A stretch of 64,000 bases of DNA from Pseudoclavibacter terrae (GCF_008831075.1 NZ_WBJX01000004.1:378918-442917); one strand, 5' to 3'. Shown: positions 34,164-42,776, counted from the first letter of the stretch. A program made the numbers and translations. The notes: generated by a model from the sequence alone, not told the origin.

Positions 34164-34984
34164 GCGAGGAACTTCCGCAGGTCGGGGTAGCCGGTCGTGG
34201 ACCAGGCGCCGTCGACGACGAGGTTGTCGCCCGAGATGTAGGAGGCGTCGTCGCTCGCGAGGAACAGAGCGGCGGATGCGATCTCCTCTGGCTGCGCCGC
34301 GCGACGGAACGGGATGCGCTCGTCGTACGCCTCCTGCACCCCGGGGAGGTCCGTGAGGCCCTTCGTGAGCGGGGTCGCGACGAGGCCGGGCGAGACCGCG
34401 TTGACGCGGATGCCATGCTCGCCGAGCTCAAGCGCCGCCTGCTTCGTGAGCATCACGGCGGCAGCCTTGGAGGCCGTGTAGCCGACCCCGTAGTGCATCG
34501 GCACGAGCGAGTTCAGCGACGCGACGTTGACGATCGAGCCCGGCTTGCCCTCGGCGAGGAACTGCCGGGCTGCCAGGCGGGTGCCGTTGAAGGCGCTGTA
34601 GAGGTTGAGGCGGACCGTGAAGTCCCAGTCCTCGAAGGAGATGTCGGTGAGGGTGCCGGAACGCGACCCGCCCGCGACGTTGAAGAGCGCATCCAGCGTG
34701 CCGAACTTCTCGACGGTCTCGGCGACGAGTCCCGCGAAGTCGTCCTCGTCGGTCACATCCGTGCGGCGGCCGATGACGCTGGCGCCGAAGGTCTCGCTGG
34801 CCGAGGCGACGAGCTCCGCGTTGATGTCGGCGACGACGACCGACGCGCCCTCCGCGACGAGCCGCTCCGTGATCTTCGCGCCGATGCCCGAGACCCCGCC
34901 CGTGACGATCGCGACCTTGCCTGCGAACCGGCCGGGGCTGGCCCCGGCGCTGCTCGCTGTGCTTGAGCCTGCTTCGTGTGACAT
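34160..34984 (-). CDS. Short-chain dehydrogenase/reductase
   Basis: 274 residues. Cofactor motif VAIVTGGVSGIGAKITERL (TGxxxGIG), Asp in VVVADIN favouring NAD, NVAGG, catalytic Ser in NVASLNSLVP and YTASK, and the usual C-terminal GDNLVVDGAWS. About 18 extra Ser/Ala/Gly residues precede the fold. Its 3' end overlaps the butanediol-type dehydrogenase gene by 4 bp. Likely substrate: a secondary alcohol or polyol; not determinable from sequence. Confidence 0.92.
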   Translation of the reverse strand: MSHEAGSSTASSAGASPGRFAGKVAIVTGGVSGIGAKITERLVAEGASVVVADINAELVASASETFGASVIGRRTDVTDEDDFAGLVAETVEKFGTLDALFNVAGGSRSGTLTDISFEDWDFTVRLNLYSAFNGTRLAARQFLAEGKPGSIVNVASLNSLVPMHYGVGYTASKAAAVMLTKQAALELGEHGIRVNAVSPGLVATPLTKGLTDLPGVQEAYDERIPFRRAAQPEEIASAALFLASDDASYISGDNLVVDGAWSTTGYPDLRKFLA

Positions 34985-35037
34985 TGCCCACTCCGTTCTG
35001 ACCGCCCTCGTTGGCGACCCCCTTCACCCTACGCCCG

Positions 35038-35059
35038 CTATAAGTCACCTGTCAGATAG
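35038..35059. promoter_or_regulatory. Imperfect palindrome in the TetR/SDR divergent region
   Basis: A 22-bp imperfect palindrome bounded by CTAT/ATAG (14 of 22 symmetric positions) between the SDR start (34984) and the TetR start (35099). It is a plausible TetR operator for both directions. Confidence 0.35.
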
Positions 35060-35086
35060 TTTGCCGAGAAGGAGCCACGCACCCCA

Positions 35087-35092
35087 TAGGGT
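35087..35092 (+). promoter_or_regulatory. -10 element TAGGGT before the TetR gene
   Basis: TAGGGT ends 6 nt before the ATG at 35099; leaderless start likely. Confidence 0.4.
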
Positions 35093-35098
35093 TGGCGA

Positions 35099-35695
35099 AT
35101 GGACCCGCGTCAGGCACGAACCCGCTCGGCCCTCCGCGCGGCGATCTACGAGCTCGCGGCCGCCCAGCCCATCGCCGACGTGAGCGTCGCCCAGGTCGCC
35201 AGGGCCGCCGGCATCACCCGGGACACGTTCTACCGCCACGCGACTACCCCCGAGCACCTCCTCGCGGACTTCCTCGGGGAGGAGATCGACGCCCTGATGG
35301 CCCCGATCGCGACCCTGCCCGCCACGAGCGGCACCGAGCTGAGCGTCTTCGACGAACCCGAGCGCGCGCTCCTCCGGCACGTCGCCCGCCACGCGCAGAT
35401 CTACCTCAACTCCATGGCGCCTCGCCTCACGGGGCCCGTGCGCGACACCCTCGTCGACCGAGTCGAGGCTGGCCTCCTCACCCACCTCGAGCGACACCCC
35501 GAGATCGCTCCGCCAGCGCAGCCGGGCATCGACCCCGAACGGCACCGCCGCATCCTCGTCGCCTACGCCGGCGGTGGCACGGTCAGCGCGATCGAAGAAT
35601 GGCTGCGCTCGGGCGACCTCGCGGACGTGGATGCTGCCGCGCGCACCATCATCGCCGCGTCACCCGACTGGTGGCTCGGACGCTCACGTTCGTAG
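35099..35695 (+). CDS. TetR-family regulator
   Basis: 198 residues. The HTH reads DVSVAQVARAAGITRDTFYRHA, then a helical ligand domain ending in a TetR_C-like part (RILVAYAGGGTVSAIEEWLRSGD), similar to regulators of the DhaS group. It is divergent from the SDR/dehydrogenase pair and probably represses it. The following gene (SQR-like flavoprotein) is co-directional 115 bp downstream with its own -10 element. Confidence 0.9.
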   Translation: MDPRQARTRSALRAAIYELAAAQPIADVSVAQVARAAGITRDTFYRHATTPEHLLADFLGEEIDALMAPIATLPATSGTELSVFDEPERALLRHVARHAQIYLNSMAPRLTGPVRDTLVDRVEAGLLTHLERHPEIAPPAQPGIDPERHRRILVAYAGGGTVSAIEEWLRSGDLADVDAAARTIIAASPDWWLGRSRS

Positions 35696-35797
35696 GCGGC
35701 ATCGCCGCCCCCGCCCAGTTGTTTCGCGATGGTGGCAGCAGGCTGGGAGTTGCGTGACCATGACCCGGTCTCGACTCCCCTGACGGCGAGTGGCGGA

Positions 35798-35803
35798 TAG
35801 CGT
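35798..35803 (+). promoter_or_regulatory. -10 element TAGCGT before the SQR-like gene
   Basis: TAGCGT ends 7 nt before the ATG at 35811. It supports that ATG over the in-frame GTG at 35790. Confidence 0.45.
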
Positions 35804-35810
35804 CGCTCTG

Positions 35811-37115
35811 ATGACCCCCACCTCGAACGGCGCCGCAGAGCCAGCGCAGCAGTCAGCGACGACACCGCAGCCGACGCCGAAGCAGCAGCCGACGCTCACC
35901 ACCTACCGAGTGCTGGTCATCGGGGGCGGCAATGCGGGCCTGTCCGTCGCGGGCCGCCTCCAGCGGGCCGGCATCACCGACATCACCGTCGTCGAGCCGC
36001 GCGAGAACCACGTCTACCAGCCGCTGCTCTCGCATGTCGCCGGTGGCACCGCGAAGGCGAGCCAGGCGACCCGGCCGCAGGCCGACGTCATGCCGGACGG
36101 CGTGACGCTCATCCGCGACGCTGTGGCCTCGGTCGACCCGGAGACGTCGTCGCTCGTCCTCGCATCCGGACGTCGCATCGGCTACGAGCACCTCGTCGTC
36201 TGCCCTGGCGTCGTGCAGGACTGGGATGCGATCCCCGGCCTCCAGGCCGCCCTCGGCACCCCGAACGTCGCGTCCAGCTACGAGATCAGCCTCGCCGACA
36301 AGACCTCACGCCTACTCCGCGAACTGCGGCAGGGAACGGCCGTGTTCGTGCAGGCGCCGGAGCCCGCATCGTTCGCCGGCGCGATCCAGAAGCCCATGTA
36401 CCTCGCGTGCGACTACTGGCGATCCCAAGGAGTGCTCGACCGCATCCGGGTCGTGCTCGTGCTGCCAGACGCGACGCCGCTCGGCGTGCCCGCGATCGAC
36501 CGCGAGCTCGAGCGCAAGATCGCCGAATACGGCATCGAGGTGCGCCGCCAGGCACAGCTCACCGAGGTGCTCGGCGACGCGAAGACCGCAGTCGTCGAGA
36601 CCGCCGGGGAAGGCAGCGAGCGCATCCCCTACGACGCCCTCATCGTGGAGCCGCCGCAGCGGGCTCCCGAGTGGATCGCCGAAGCCGGGCTCGCGGGCGC
36701 TGAGCTCGCCTACCCGACCCCCGAGATGGCCAGCGAGCGCGGGTTCGCGGACGTGGACACGCACTCGATGCGCCACCACCGGTTCCCGAACGTGTGGTCG
36801 CTCGGCGATGCCGCCGTCTCGCGCAGCCAACGCACCGGTGGCGCGCTGAGGAAGCAGACGAAGGCGCTCGCCGAGAACCTCGTGAGCGTGCTCCGCGAAC
36901 AGGCCCCGCAGAGCGACTACGACGGCTACACCGTCGCCCCATTCACGGTGTCGCGCTCGAGCGTCGTCTTCGGGGAGTTCGACGACACCCTCGAGCAGCG
37001 TCCGAGCATCCCGTTCTGGAAGGGCCTCGCCCGCGAGCGCCGCCTCACGTGGGTGTTCGACCGCCACGTGCTGCCCTGGGTCTACTGGAACCTCATCCTG
37101 AAGGGGAGAGCCTGA
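35811..37115 (+). CDS. FAD-dependent oxidoreductase of the sulfide:quinone reductase fold, catalytic cysteines absent
   Basis: 434 residues. FAD-binding RVLVIGGGNAGLSVAGRL (33-50), the second FAD contact NVWSLGDAAVSRS (327-339) and the C-terminal amphipathic region ending WVYWNLILKG match the eukaryotic-type SQR group. In that group a catalytic cysteine stands in KCAGAPQK and another in GDC; here the aligned residues are Phe188 (SFAGAIQK, 187-194) and Ala334 (GDA). Two other cysteines (Cys131, Cys200) are in different places. It is therefore probably a quinone-reducing flavoprotein with another donor, or one using a relocated cysteine. The N-terminal 30 residues are Thr/Pro/Gln-rich. No sulfur genes are adjacent. 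Confidence 0.85.
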   Translation: MTPTSNGAAEPAQQSATTPQPTPKQQPTLTTYRVLVIGGGNAGLSVAGRLQRAGITDITVVEPRENHVYQPLLSHVAGGTAKASQATRPQADVMPDGVTLIRDAVASVDPETSSLVLASGRRIGYEHLVVCPGVVQDWDAIPGLQAALGTPNVASSYEISLADKTSRLLRELRQGTAVFVQAPEPASFAGAIQKPMYLACDYWRSQGVLDRIRVVLVLPDATPLGVPAIDRELERKIAEYGIEVRRQAQLTEVLGDAKTAVVETAGEGSERIPYDALIVEPPQRAPEWIAEAGLAGAELAYPTPEMASERGFADVDTHSMRHHRFPNVWSLGDAAVSRSQRTGGALRKQTKALAENLVSVLREQAPQSDYDGYTVAPFTVSRSSVVFGEFDDTLEQRPSIPFWKGLARERRLTWVFDRHVLPWVYWNLILKGRA

Positions 37116-37194
37116 CCCCGCACGATTCGGGGCCGCGTGGCTCGTGACTAGGCCGACGCGGGCGTGCGGGCCGTGCAGTCGCGATTCGACCGAG

Positions 37195-37773
37195 CTAGGT
37201 GCGGGGCGCCCAGTCGACCCAGTCGTAGCCGACGTCGTCGCAGGCGTCATCCGCATCGTCGAGCGCGTCCTCGATGGTGCCGGAGTCCGGGTCAGCGGCG
37301 TGCGTCCTGGCGGCGTCCCAGATGAGCCAGTCGTCGCGGTCGGAGGCACGCCCCGTGAACGTGAAGACGAGGTCGCTGACCGCCTTCTCGACCTCGGGGT
37401 CAGCGGTCTCGGCGTCGCGTGCAGCGAGGAGCTGATCGACGGCCGCCGTGAACTGCGCCTGCTTGTCCGCATCACCGTCGTAACTCGCGCCACCGGCCGA
37501 GAGGGAGAACATCGCATCCGTGGCCGCGTTCGCGTCCTGACACACGAGTGCGTCGCCCTCCAGGGCGTCGGCGACGGGGAAGGTCGTCGGTGCCGGCGTC
37601 GCGGGCGTCGCCTGGGCCGACGAGGGTGCACCTGTCGAGGATGCGGCCGTCGAAGGTGCGCTCGGCGAGCCCGAGTCTTCGCCGCCGATGCGTTCCGCGA
37701 GCGTGCATCCGCTCAGCAGCAGCGCAACGGCAAGCGCGCCGACAGCGCCCACAGCAGGTGATGATCTACGCAC
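37195..37773 (-). CDS. Lipoprotein of unknown function
   Basis: 192 residues. A short basic start, hydrophobic signal and lipobox LLLSGC are followed by a Ser/Thr/Ala/Pro linker (about 30-60) and an acidic Asp/Ala-rich helical domain (ALVCQDANAATDAMFSL, AAVDQLLAARDAET), ending in DDACDDVGYDWVDW. I chose the GTG at 37773; GGAG lies 9 nt before it. An alternative GTG stands 6 nt upstream. No family recognised. It is convergent with the SQR-like gene. Confidence 0.75.
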   Translation of the reverse strand: MRRSSPAVGAVGALAVALLLSGCTLAERIGGEDSGSPSAPSTAASSTGAPSSAQATPATPAPTTFPVADALEGDALVCQDANAATDAMFSLSAGGASYDGDADKQAQFTAAVDQLLAARDAETADPEVEKAVSDLVFTFTGRASDRDDWLIWDAARTHAADPDSGTIEDALDDADDACDDVGYDWVDWAPRT

Positions 37774-37941
37774 AGTCACGAACTCCCCCGGAGTGATCTC
37801 GAATACCGACTCCAACCATACGAGGCGCACGCTGAGAGGCCCGGAGTCGGCGCCCGGCCTGTGGAACGACGACGCCGCGGGAGAGTCATCGCCTCCGGAG
37901 AAGCCGAACTGCGCACGCAGCTGGTGTGCCAGGATCACCCC

Positions 37942-38193
37942 ATGAAGCCCTTGCTCATCGCTGCTGCCGCCGCCCTCGGAATCGCGCTCGCTGCCATCGG
38001 AATCGCAGCAGGCCTCCGACCTGACGACCCTGCAGCGACCGAGTTCCTCGTGGGCCTCGGATACTTCGGCCTGCTGCTCGCGCCCGCCGGCGCCCTCGCG
38101 GTGCTGATCCTCGGTGCTATCGCACTCGGCCGCATCGCGCGCCGCGACGCGGCGGCGAACTCCGAAGCGCTCCGGGCCACCGGGCGCGGCTGA
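37942..38193 (+). CDS. Small two-helix membrane protein
   Basis: 83 residues with two hydrophobic segments (LLIAAAAALGIALAAIGIAAG and GYFGLLLAPAGALAVLILGA) and a basic C-terminal tail (RIARRDAAANSEALR). AGGA lies 7 nt before the ATG. Family and function not recognised; composition and starting signal support a real gene. Confidence 0.6.
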   Translation: MKPLLIAAAAALGIALAAIGIAAGLRPDDPAATEFLVGLGYFGLLLAPAGALAVLILGAIALGRIARRDAAANSEALRATGRG

Positions 38194-38260
38194 CTCGCTG
38201 GGCCGAGGCGGCAGGCAAGAGACATCAGGCTGGGCCCATCAGGCAGACGCGGCAGGCAAC

Positions 38261-38284
38261 AAAAAAGGCCCGCTTTCGCGAGCC
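38261..38284 (-). terminator. Rho-independent terminator of the tRNA-Arg gene
   Basis: On the minus strand GGCTCGC and GCGGGCC pair around a GAAA tetraloop, followed by TTTTTT and then GTTGCC. It lies 58 nt after the 3' end of the tRNA. Confidence 0.9.
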
Positions 38285-38342
38285 TTTCCTGCATCTGTCT
38301 CAACACAGAGCTGCGTACCTGAGCTGTGAAGCTCTTGTACTG

Positions 38343-38415
38343 TGCGCCCGAAGGGATTCGAACCCCTAACCTTCTGATCCGTAGTCAGATGCTCTATCCG
38401 TTGAGCTACGGGCGC
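38343..38415 (-). tRNA. tRNA-Arg (anticodon ACG)
   Basis: The 73-nt minus-strand sequence folds as a cloverleaf: acceptor stem GCGCCCG/CGGGCGC, D arm GCTC...GAGC, anticodon stem TCTGA/TCAGA with loop CTACGGA (anticodon ACG, read as inosine-CG), and T arm with GGTTCGAATCC. The discriminator base is A and CCA is not encoded. It is followed by a strong terminator. Confidence 0.97.
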
Positions 38416-38567
38416 CCGGTCATTCGCTTGCGCGATTGACCAGGGGATAGCTTACACACGACCTGACCGGTCCGCAAACCCGGCGGGTCGCGGGCCGTTC
38501 GGGCGAGGCGACGAACGATGCGCGCGCGCCCATGCAGGCGCACAACGCCGACCGGGAGGCCCCGGAG

Positions 38568-38573
38568 TACCCT
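38568..38573 (+). promoter_or_regulatory. -10 element TACCCT before the MFS gene
   Basis: TACCCT ends 7 nt before the GTG at 38581, implying a leaderless transcript starting on GTG. No ribosome site is visible. Confidence 0.5.
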
Positions 38574-38580
38574 CGAACGA

Positions 38581-39870
38581 GTGACACCCGACCGCACCAA
38601 CACCCCGAAGCCCCCGTCCACAGGCAACCCCTGGCTCGGTCACCTCGGCGGGTCACGCGACTACCGGCGCATCCAGCTCGCGATGCTCTGCGCCGGGTTC
38701 GCGACGTTCGCGCAGCTCTACGCCCCGCAGGCGCTGCTGCCGGAGATCTCGACGACCTTCGCCATCGACCCCGCGACCGCCGCCCTCATGGTCTCCATGG
38801 GCACCCTGGGCGTCGCCATCTCAGTACTGCCGTGGTCGATCGCCGCCGACCGGATGGGGCGCGTGCGCGCCATCACGATCTCCATCTCGAGCGCCACCAT
38901 CCTCGGCCTGCTCATGATCCTCATGCCCAGCTTCGAGCTGGCCCTCGCGCTTCGCCTCCTCGAAGGCCTCGCACTCGGCGGCGTACCTGCCTGCGCCATC
39001 GCCTACCTCAACGAGGAGCTCCACCCCACCGCGGCGGCCGGCGCCGCTGGCACGTTCGTCGCCGGCAACACCCTCGGCGGGCTCGGCGGTCGAATCGTGC
39101 CGACCCCCGTCGCGGAGCTCCTCGACTGGCGGCTCGGCCTGCTGACGGTGTCGCTCATCTCCGTCGCCATGGCCGTGCTCTTCATCTGGCTCATCCCGAA
39201 GCCCCGCGGTTTCGCGCCCCTCGCGAAGAACGCAGGCGGCACCCTCGGCGCGAGCATCGGCCGCGCCTGGAAGGCCATCACCGCGCACCTCTCCAGCACC
39301 AGGATGCTCGGGCTGTTCGCGCAGGGGTTCTTCCTCATGGGCGGGTTCGTCGCCGTCTACAACTTCCTCGGCTTCCACCTCACCCAAGCCCCCTACTTCC
39401 TGCCCGTCTGGCTGGTTTCGCTCGTCTTCGTGACCTACCTCGCGGGTTCCTTCTCGTCACCCTTCATCGCCCGCCTCGCCGGCCGCCACGGACGCAAGCT
39501 CGTGCTCCTCGCATCCACCGCCGTCTCCCTCGGCGGACTCGCCCTCACCCTCTCGCCGCAGCTCTGGCTCGTCATCACGGGACTCGCGATCTTCACAGCC
39601 GCATTCTTCGGCGCCCACTCCGTCGCCGTCGGCTGGGCCGGCGCCTACCCGAGCAGAGGCCGCGCCCAGGCGACAGCCCTCTACAACCTCGGCTACTACG
39701 GCGGCTCCAGCATCTTCGGGTTCCTCGGCGGCGTCTTCTTCCAGCACTTCGACTGGCCGGGCGTCATCTGGATGGTCGGCGGGCTCACCATCATCGCCGG
39801 ACTGCTCGCGCTCTTCCTCCTGCCGTGGAAGGGTGAGACTGCGGCAACCCAGGCCATTCGCGTTCCCTGA
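38581..39870 (+). CDS. Major-facilitator-superfamily transporter (YnfM-like)
   Basis: 429 residues with 12 predicted helices. The motif-A-like loop after helix 2 reads WSIAADRMGRVRAITI, and its second-half copy is IARLAGRHGRKLVLLA. Features such as CAGFATFAQLYAPQALLPEIS at helix 1 and ALGGVPACAIAYLNEELHP fit the YnfM group of arabinose/drug-type efflux proteins. The start is GTG. The gene is alone; the substrate is unknown. A short hairpin (CCCGC/GCGGG) shortly after the stop is too weak to call as a terminator. Confidence 0.9.
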   Translation: MTPDRTNTPKPPSTGNPWLGHLGGSRDYRRIQLAMLCAGFATFAQLYAPQALLPEISTTFAIDPATAALMVSMGTLGVAISVLPWSIAADRMGRVRAITISISSATILGLLMILMPSFELALALRLLEGLALGGVPACAIAYLNEELHPTAAAGAAGTFVAGNTLGGLGGRIVPTPVAELLDWRLGLLTVSLISVAMAVLFIWLIPKPRGFAPLAKNAGGTLGASIGRAWKAITAHLSSTRMLGLFAQGFFLMGGFVAVYNFLGFHLTQAPYFLPVWLVSLVFVTYLAGSFSSPFIARLAGRHGRKLVLLASTAVSLGGLALTLSPQLWLVITGLAIFTAAFFGAHSVAVGWAGAYPSRGRAQATALYNLGYYGGSSIFGFLGGVFFQHFDWPGVIWMVGGLTIIAGLLALFLLPWKGETAATQAIRVP

Positions 39871-39976
39871 CGCACGGAACCCACCTCCCGCGACCCGCGG
39901 GGTCGTCGCACGCCCGCAACCGCAACTTCACGTAATCGTCACAGCGAACCCCGCGCCGAGCCTGCGAAGGTATGCG

Positions 39977-40034
39977 CCGGGGTGCGACCCTTGAGAGACG
40001 GGCTGCGTGCCCGCCTCGCACGCCCGCACCCCGG
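39977..40034 (+). ncRNA. Structured 5' leader candidate before the SRPBCC gene
   Basis: CCGGGGTGCG (39977-39986) pairs perfectly with CGCACCCCGG (40025-40034), enclosing an inner stem GCGTGC/GCACGC (40005-40010 and 40018-40023). The nested hairpin lies about 90 nt upstream of the ATG at 40124, in an otherwise gene-free 253-bp gap. It may be a regulatory leader or a terminator for the MFS gene; no known riboswitch core is recognised. Confidence 0.35.
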
Positions 40035-40123
40035 AAGATGCAGGCGCCCCGGCCCCCGCCGCCTGCAGCTCATCACCCTCAGCCCCGCAGCTCAACCCGC
40101 GCCGACACACAGAAGGAGGGCAC

Positions 40124-40792
40124 ATGACCACGACGCCCGCCTCCACCAGCACTCCGACGTTCGACGGCGCCGGCCAGCTCGCCGCCGTCGCCCGCTCGGT
40201 GCGGATGCAGGAGCTCGACGGCAACGACGGCTTCGTCATCACCCTCACGCAGACGTTCGCGGCGAAGCGCAGCTCGCTGTGGTCCGCCGCGACCGAGATC
40301 TCCCGTCTCGCGCAGTGGTTCGCTCCCGTCGACGGGAGCCTCCGCCAGGGCGGCACCTACCAGATTCAGGACAACGCCCACGGGCACATCACGGGATGCC
40401 ACGCCCCCGACTCGTTCACTGCCACGTGGGAGTACGACGGCGAGCACTCCCACATCGAGGTTCACTTCACGAAGGTCGACGAGACCCACGCGACCCTCTC
40501 GCTCGAGCACCACTCGCCGACCGACGAGGAGACGTGGCCGAAATTCGGGGTCGGCGCGACGGGAGTCGGCTGGGACCTCAGCTTCGCGAGCCTCGCCCAC
40601 CACCTCGCGACGGGCGCGAGCGTGCCCCTCGAGACCACGGCCTGGGTGCAGACGGACGACGCCAGCACGTTCCTCGTGCTGAGCGCAGAAGCATGGGCGG
40701 ATGCATCCATCGCCGCGGGCTCGGACGAGGCGGACGCCCGCGCCGCGCAGAAGCGCACCACGGACGCCTACCTCGACGGCCTCAACGGCTGA
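40124..40792 (+). CDS. SRPBCC/AHSA1-type ligand-binding protein
   Basis: 222 residues. The sequence TLTQTFAAKRSSLWSAATEISRLAQWFAPVDGSLRQGGTY has the START-like helix-grip pattern of the AHSA1/SRPBCC fold, with later strands TATWEYDGEHSHIEVHF and HATLSLEHHS. The family binds hydrophobic ligands or assists Hsp90-like proteins; no more can be said. AAGGAGG 4 nt before the ATG at 40124 is one of the best ribosome sites in the window. The gene stands alone. Confidence 0.85.
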   Translation: MTTTPASTSTPTFDGAGQLAAVARSVRMQELDGNDGFVITLTQTFAAKRSSLWSAATEISRLAQWFAPVDGSLRQGGTYQIQDNAHGHITGCHAPDSFTATWEYDGEHSHIEVHFTKVDETHATLSLEHHSPTDEETWPKFGVGATGVGWDLSFASLAHHLATGASVPLETTAWVQTDDASTFLVLSAEAWADASIAAGSDEADARAAQKRTTDAYLDGLNG

Positions 40793-40937
40793 GACCAGAC
40801 TCAGTCCTCGCCCCCATCCTCAGCCCAGGGCGGACCTAGGGTCACTCCCTGCGCGTTTTGACGACCACAACACCGCCCTCGGCGAGACCGCAGGGGCTCG
40901 CGGCGCCTCAGCGCGAGTCTCAGTCGGCCAGCCCGCT

Positions 40938-41411
40938 TCAGTCCAGCCTGCGCGGGCCGGACCCGCCGCCCGCTAGGGCGTCGTCGGGGTTGAGGAGCCC
41001 GCACGCTTTCATCGAGAGGCAGCCGCAGCCGATGCACCCCATGAGCTCCTCCTCGAGGCGCTCGATGCCGCGCCGCTGCTCCTCGAGCGTGCGCTTCCAA
41101 CGCCCAGAGGCCCGCTGCCAGTCCTCCTGGCTCGGGGTCGCGTCACGCGGCAGGTCCGCGAACGCATCCTGCACGTCGGAGAGCGGGATGCCGAGGCGTT
41201 TCGCGACCGAGATGAGCGACACGCGGCGGATCATGTGCCGCGCGTACCGGCGCTGGTTGCCAGCCGTGCGCACCGCCGCGATGAGCTCGAGCTCTTCGTA
41301 GAAGCGCAGGGCGGATGCGGCGACCCCGGTGCGTCGCACCATCTCGCTCACCGTGAGCAGCTCGTCGGAGGGCAGGGGCGACCCCTGTGTGTCCTTGCGT
41401 GTCTCGCTCAC
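40938..41411 (-). CDS. soxR: Redox-sensitive regulator SoxR
   Basis: 157 residues of the MerR family. HTH: LLTVSEMVRRTGVAASALRFYEE; dimer helix; then the iron-sulfur motif CIGCGCLSMKAC with Cys126, Cys129, Cys131 and Cys137 in the C-x2-C-x-C-x5-C spacing that holds a [2Fe-2S] cluster. Oxidation by redox-cycling compounds activates transcription from promoters with an overlong spacer. Just such a promoter lies in the divergent region, in front of the flavin reductase. Identification is firm; in actinomycetes SoxR targets are usually few and local. Confidence 0.96.
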   Translation of the reverse strand: MSETRKDTQGSPLPSDELLTVSEMVRRTGVAASALRFYEELELIAAVRTAGNQRRYARHMIRRVSLISVAKRLGIPLSDVQDAFADLPRDATPSQEDWQRASGRWKRTLEEQRRGIERLEEELMGCIGCGCLSMKACGLLNPDDALAGGGSGPRRLD

Positions 41412-41432
41412 AGTGAAATCCCACCGCTCGAA

Positions 41433-41463
41433 TTGACTTCAACCATACTTGAGGTTCTAGCCT
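41433..41463 (+). promoter_or_regulatory. SoxR-type promoter: 19-bp spacer with sox box
   Basis: -35 TTGACT (41433-41438), 19-bp spacer, -10 TAGCCT (41458-41463). Within the spacer lies an 18-bp palindrome (41437-41454) reading on the minus strand CCTCAAG-TATG-GTTGAAG, close to the E. coli sox box CCTCAAG-TTAA-CTTGAGG. A MerR-type overlong spacer with this box is the expected SoxR target, here directing the flavin reductase gene. Confidence 0.85.
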
Positions 41464-41526
41464 CGAAGACAGAACGCACACGCACCTCCGATCCCCGTCC
41501 TTCAGCGAAGGCAGAGAGCCGATTCG

Positions 41527-42066
41527 ATGACAGATTCCGCCCCAGACGCAGCAGCTCAAGCGGCATCGGCCGAAGTGACACTGGCCGACGAATTCAAGAC
41601 GGCCTTCCGGGAGCATCCCGCCGCCGTGGCGATCATCGCCGGACAGACCGCCACCGGCCCGGTAGGGCTCACCGCGTCGAGCGTCAGCTCCGTCGCCGTC
41701 GACCCGGCCACCCTCTCGTTCTCCGTGACGCGCGCCACGGGCAGCGCCGGAGGCCTCCTCGAAGCAGGCGACATCACGGTGAACCTCCTCAGCCTCGACC
41801 AGGAGACGCTCGCCCTCGACTTCGCCCGCAGCGGCGCCCCGCGCTTCACCCCGGAGCAGGGTTGGGAGCACTTCCCCACCGGCGAGCCGTACCTCCCCCA
41901 GGCGCGGGAGACGCTGCGCTGCCGCATCGCCAGCACCGTCAAGGTCGGCGGCTCGACGATCGTGCTCGCCGAGGTCCTCGAAGTGCTCCACGGCAGCAGC
42001 ACGCCGCCGCTCATGTACCAGAACCGTCGCTTCGGGCGCCTCGACGCGTCGTCCTTCGACCAGTAG
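41527..42066 (+). CDS. Flavin reductase-like FMN-binding protein
   Basis: 179 residues of the flavin_reduct family: [45 protein letters not shown] (flavin contact region) and [18 protein letters not shown], with RRFGRLD near the end. These enzymes bind FMN and reduce flavins or electrophiles using NAD(P)H. The SoxR-type promoter 64 bp upstream implies induction by redox-active compounds. The superoxide dismutase gene follows 61 bp later on the same strand and may be read through. Confidence 0.9.
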   Translation: MTDSAPDAAAQAASAEVTLADEFKTAFREHPAAVAIIAGQTATGPVGLTASSVSSVAVDPATLSFSVTRATGSAGGLLEAGDITVNLLSLDQETLALDFARSGAPRFTPEQGWEHFPTGEPYLPQARETLRCRIASTVKVGGSTIVLAEVLEVLHGSSTPPLMYQNRRFGRLDASSFDQ

Positions 42067-42127
42067 AGCTCGCGCGAACAGCCACCACGAACCACTCCAC
42101 GAAATCCGACAGAAAGAAGGTCACACC

Positions 42128-42751
42128 ATGACCGCATACACCCTTCCCGACCTCGCCTACGACTACTCCGCGCTCGCTCCGAGCATCAGCGGCGAGATCA
42201 TGGAGCTGCACCACTCCAAGCACCACGCCACCTACGTCAAGGGCGCGAACACGGCCCTCGAGCAGCTCGCCGAAGCCCGCGAGAGCGGCAACCTCGCGAA
42301 CGTCAACAAGCTCGAGAAGGACCTCGCGTTCAACCTCGGCGGCCACGTCAACCACTCCATCTTCTGGACGAACCTCTCCCCGAACGGCGGCGGTGAGGCG
42401 ACCGGCACGCTCGCCACGGCGATCGACGAGCAGTTCGGCTCGTTCGACAAGTTCGTTGCGCAGTTCACGGCCGTCGCGCTCGGCGTGCAGGGCTCCGGCT
42501 GGGCAGTGCTCGCCTACGACGTGCTCGGCGAGCAGCTCGCGATCTTCCAGCTCTTCGACCAGCAGGGCAACGTGCCGTTCGGCCTCGTCCCGCTGCTCAT
42601 GCTCGACGTGTGGGAGCACGCGTACTACCTCGACTACCGCAATGTGCGCGCCGACTACATCAAGGCGTTCTGGAACATCGCCGACTGGAGCAACGTGCAG
42701 CAGCGCTACGACGCCGCGACCACGAAGACGAACGGCCTCATCACGCTGTAA
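42128..42751 (+). CDS. sodA: Superoxide dismutase, Mn/Fe type
   Basis: 207 residues, full length. Metal ligands: His28 (MELHHSKHH), His76 ([10 protein letters not shown]), Asp160 and His164 ([12 protein letters not shown]). Gln145 (FDQQGN) stands where, from memory, M. tuberculosis iron-type SodA has His145, which suggests manganese preference; this is inference. AAGGT lies 7 nt before the ATG. It follows the SoxR-controlled flavin reductase, grouping superoxide defence with redox-cycler sensing. Confidence 0.97.
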   Translation: MTAYTLPDLAYDYSALAPSISGEIMELHHSKHHATYVKGANTALEQLAEARESGNLANVNKLEKDLAFNLGGHVNHSIFWTNLSPNGGGEATGTLATAIDEQFGSFDKFVAQFTAVALGVQGSGWAVLAYDVLGEQLAIFQLFDQQGNVPFGLVPLLMLDVWEHAYYLDYRNVRADYIKAFWNIADWSNVQQRYDAATTKTNGLITL

Positions 42752-42776
42752 TCCTTCTTCGCACCGACCGCGAGCG

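Noticed and set aside
38343..38415. tRNA-Arg as an integration (att) site of a mobile island
   Set aside because: No repeated tRNA 3' end, integrase or foreign-looking segment is found on either side.
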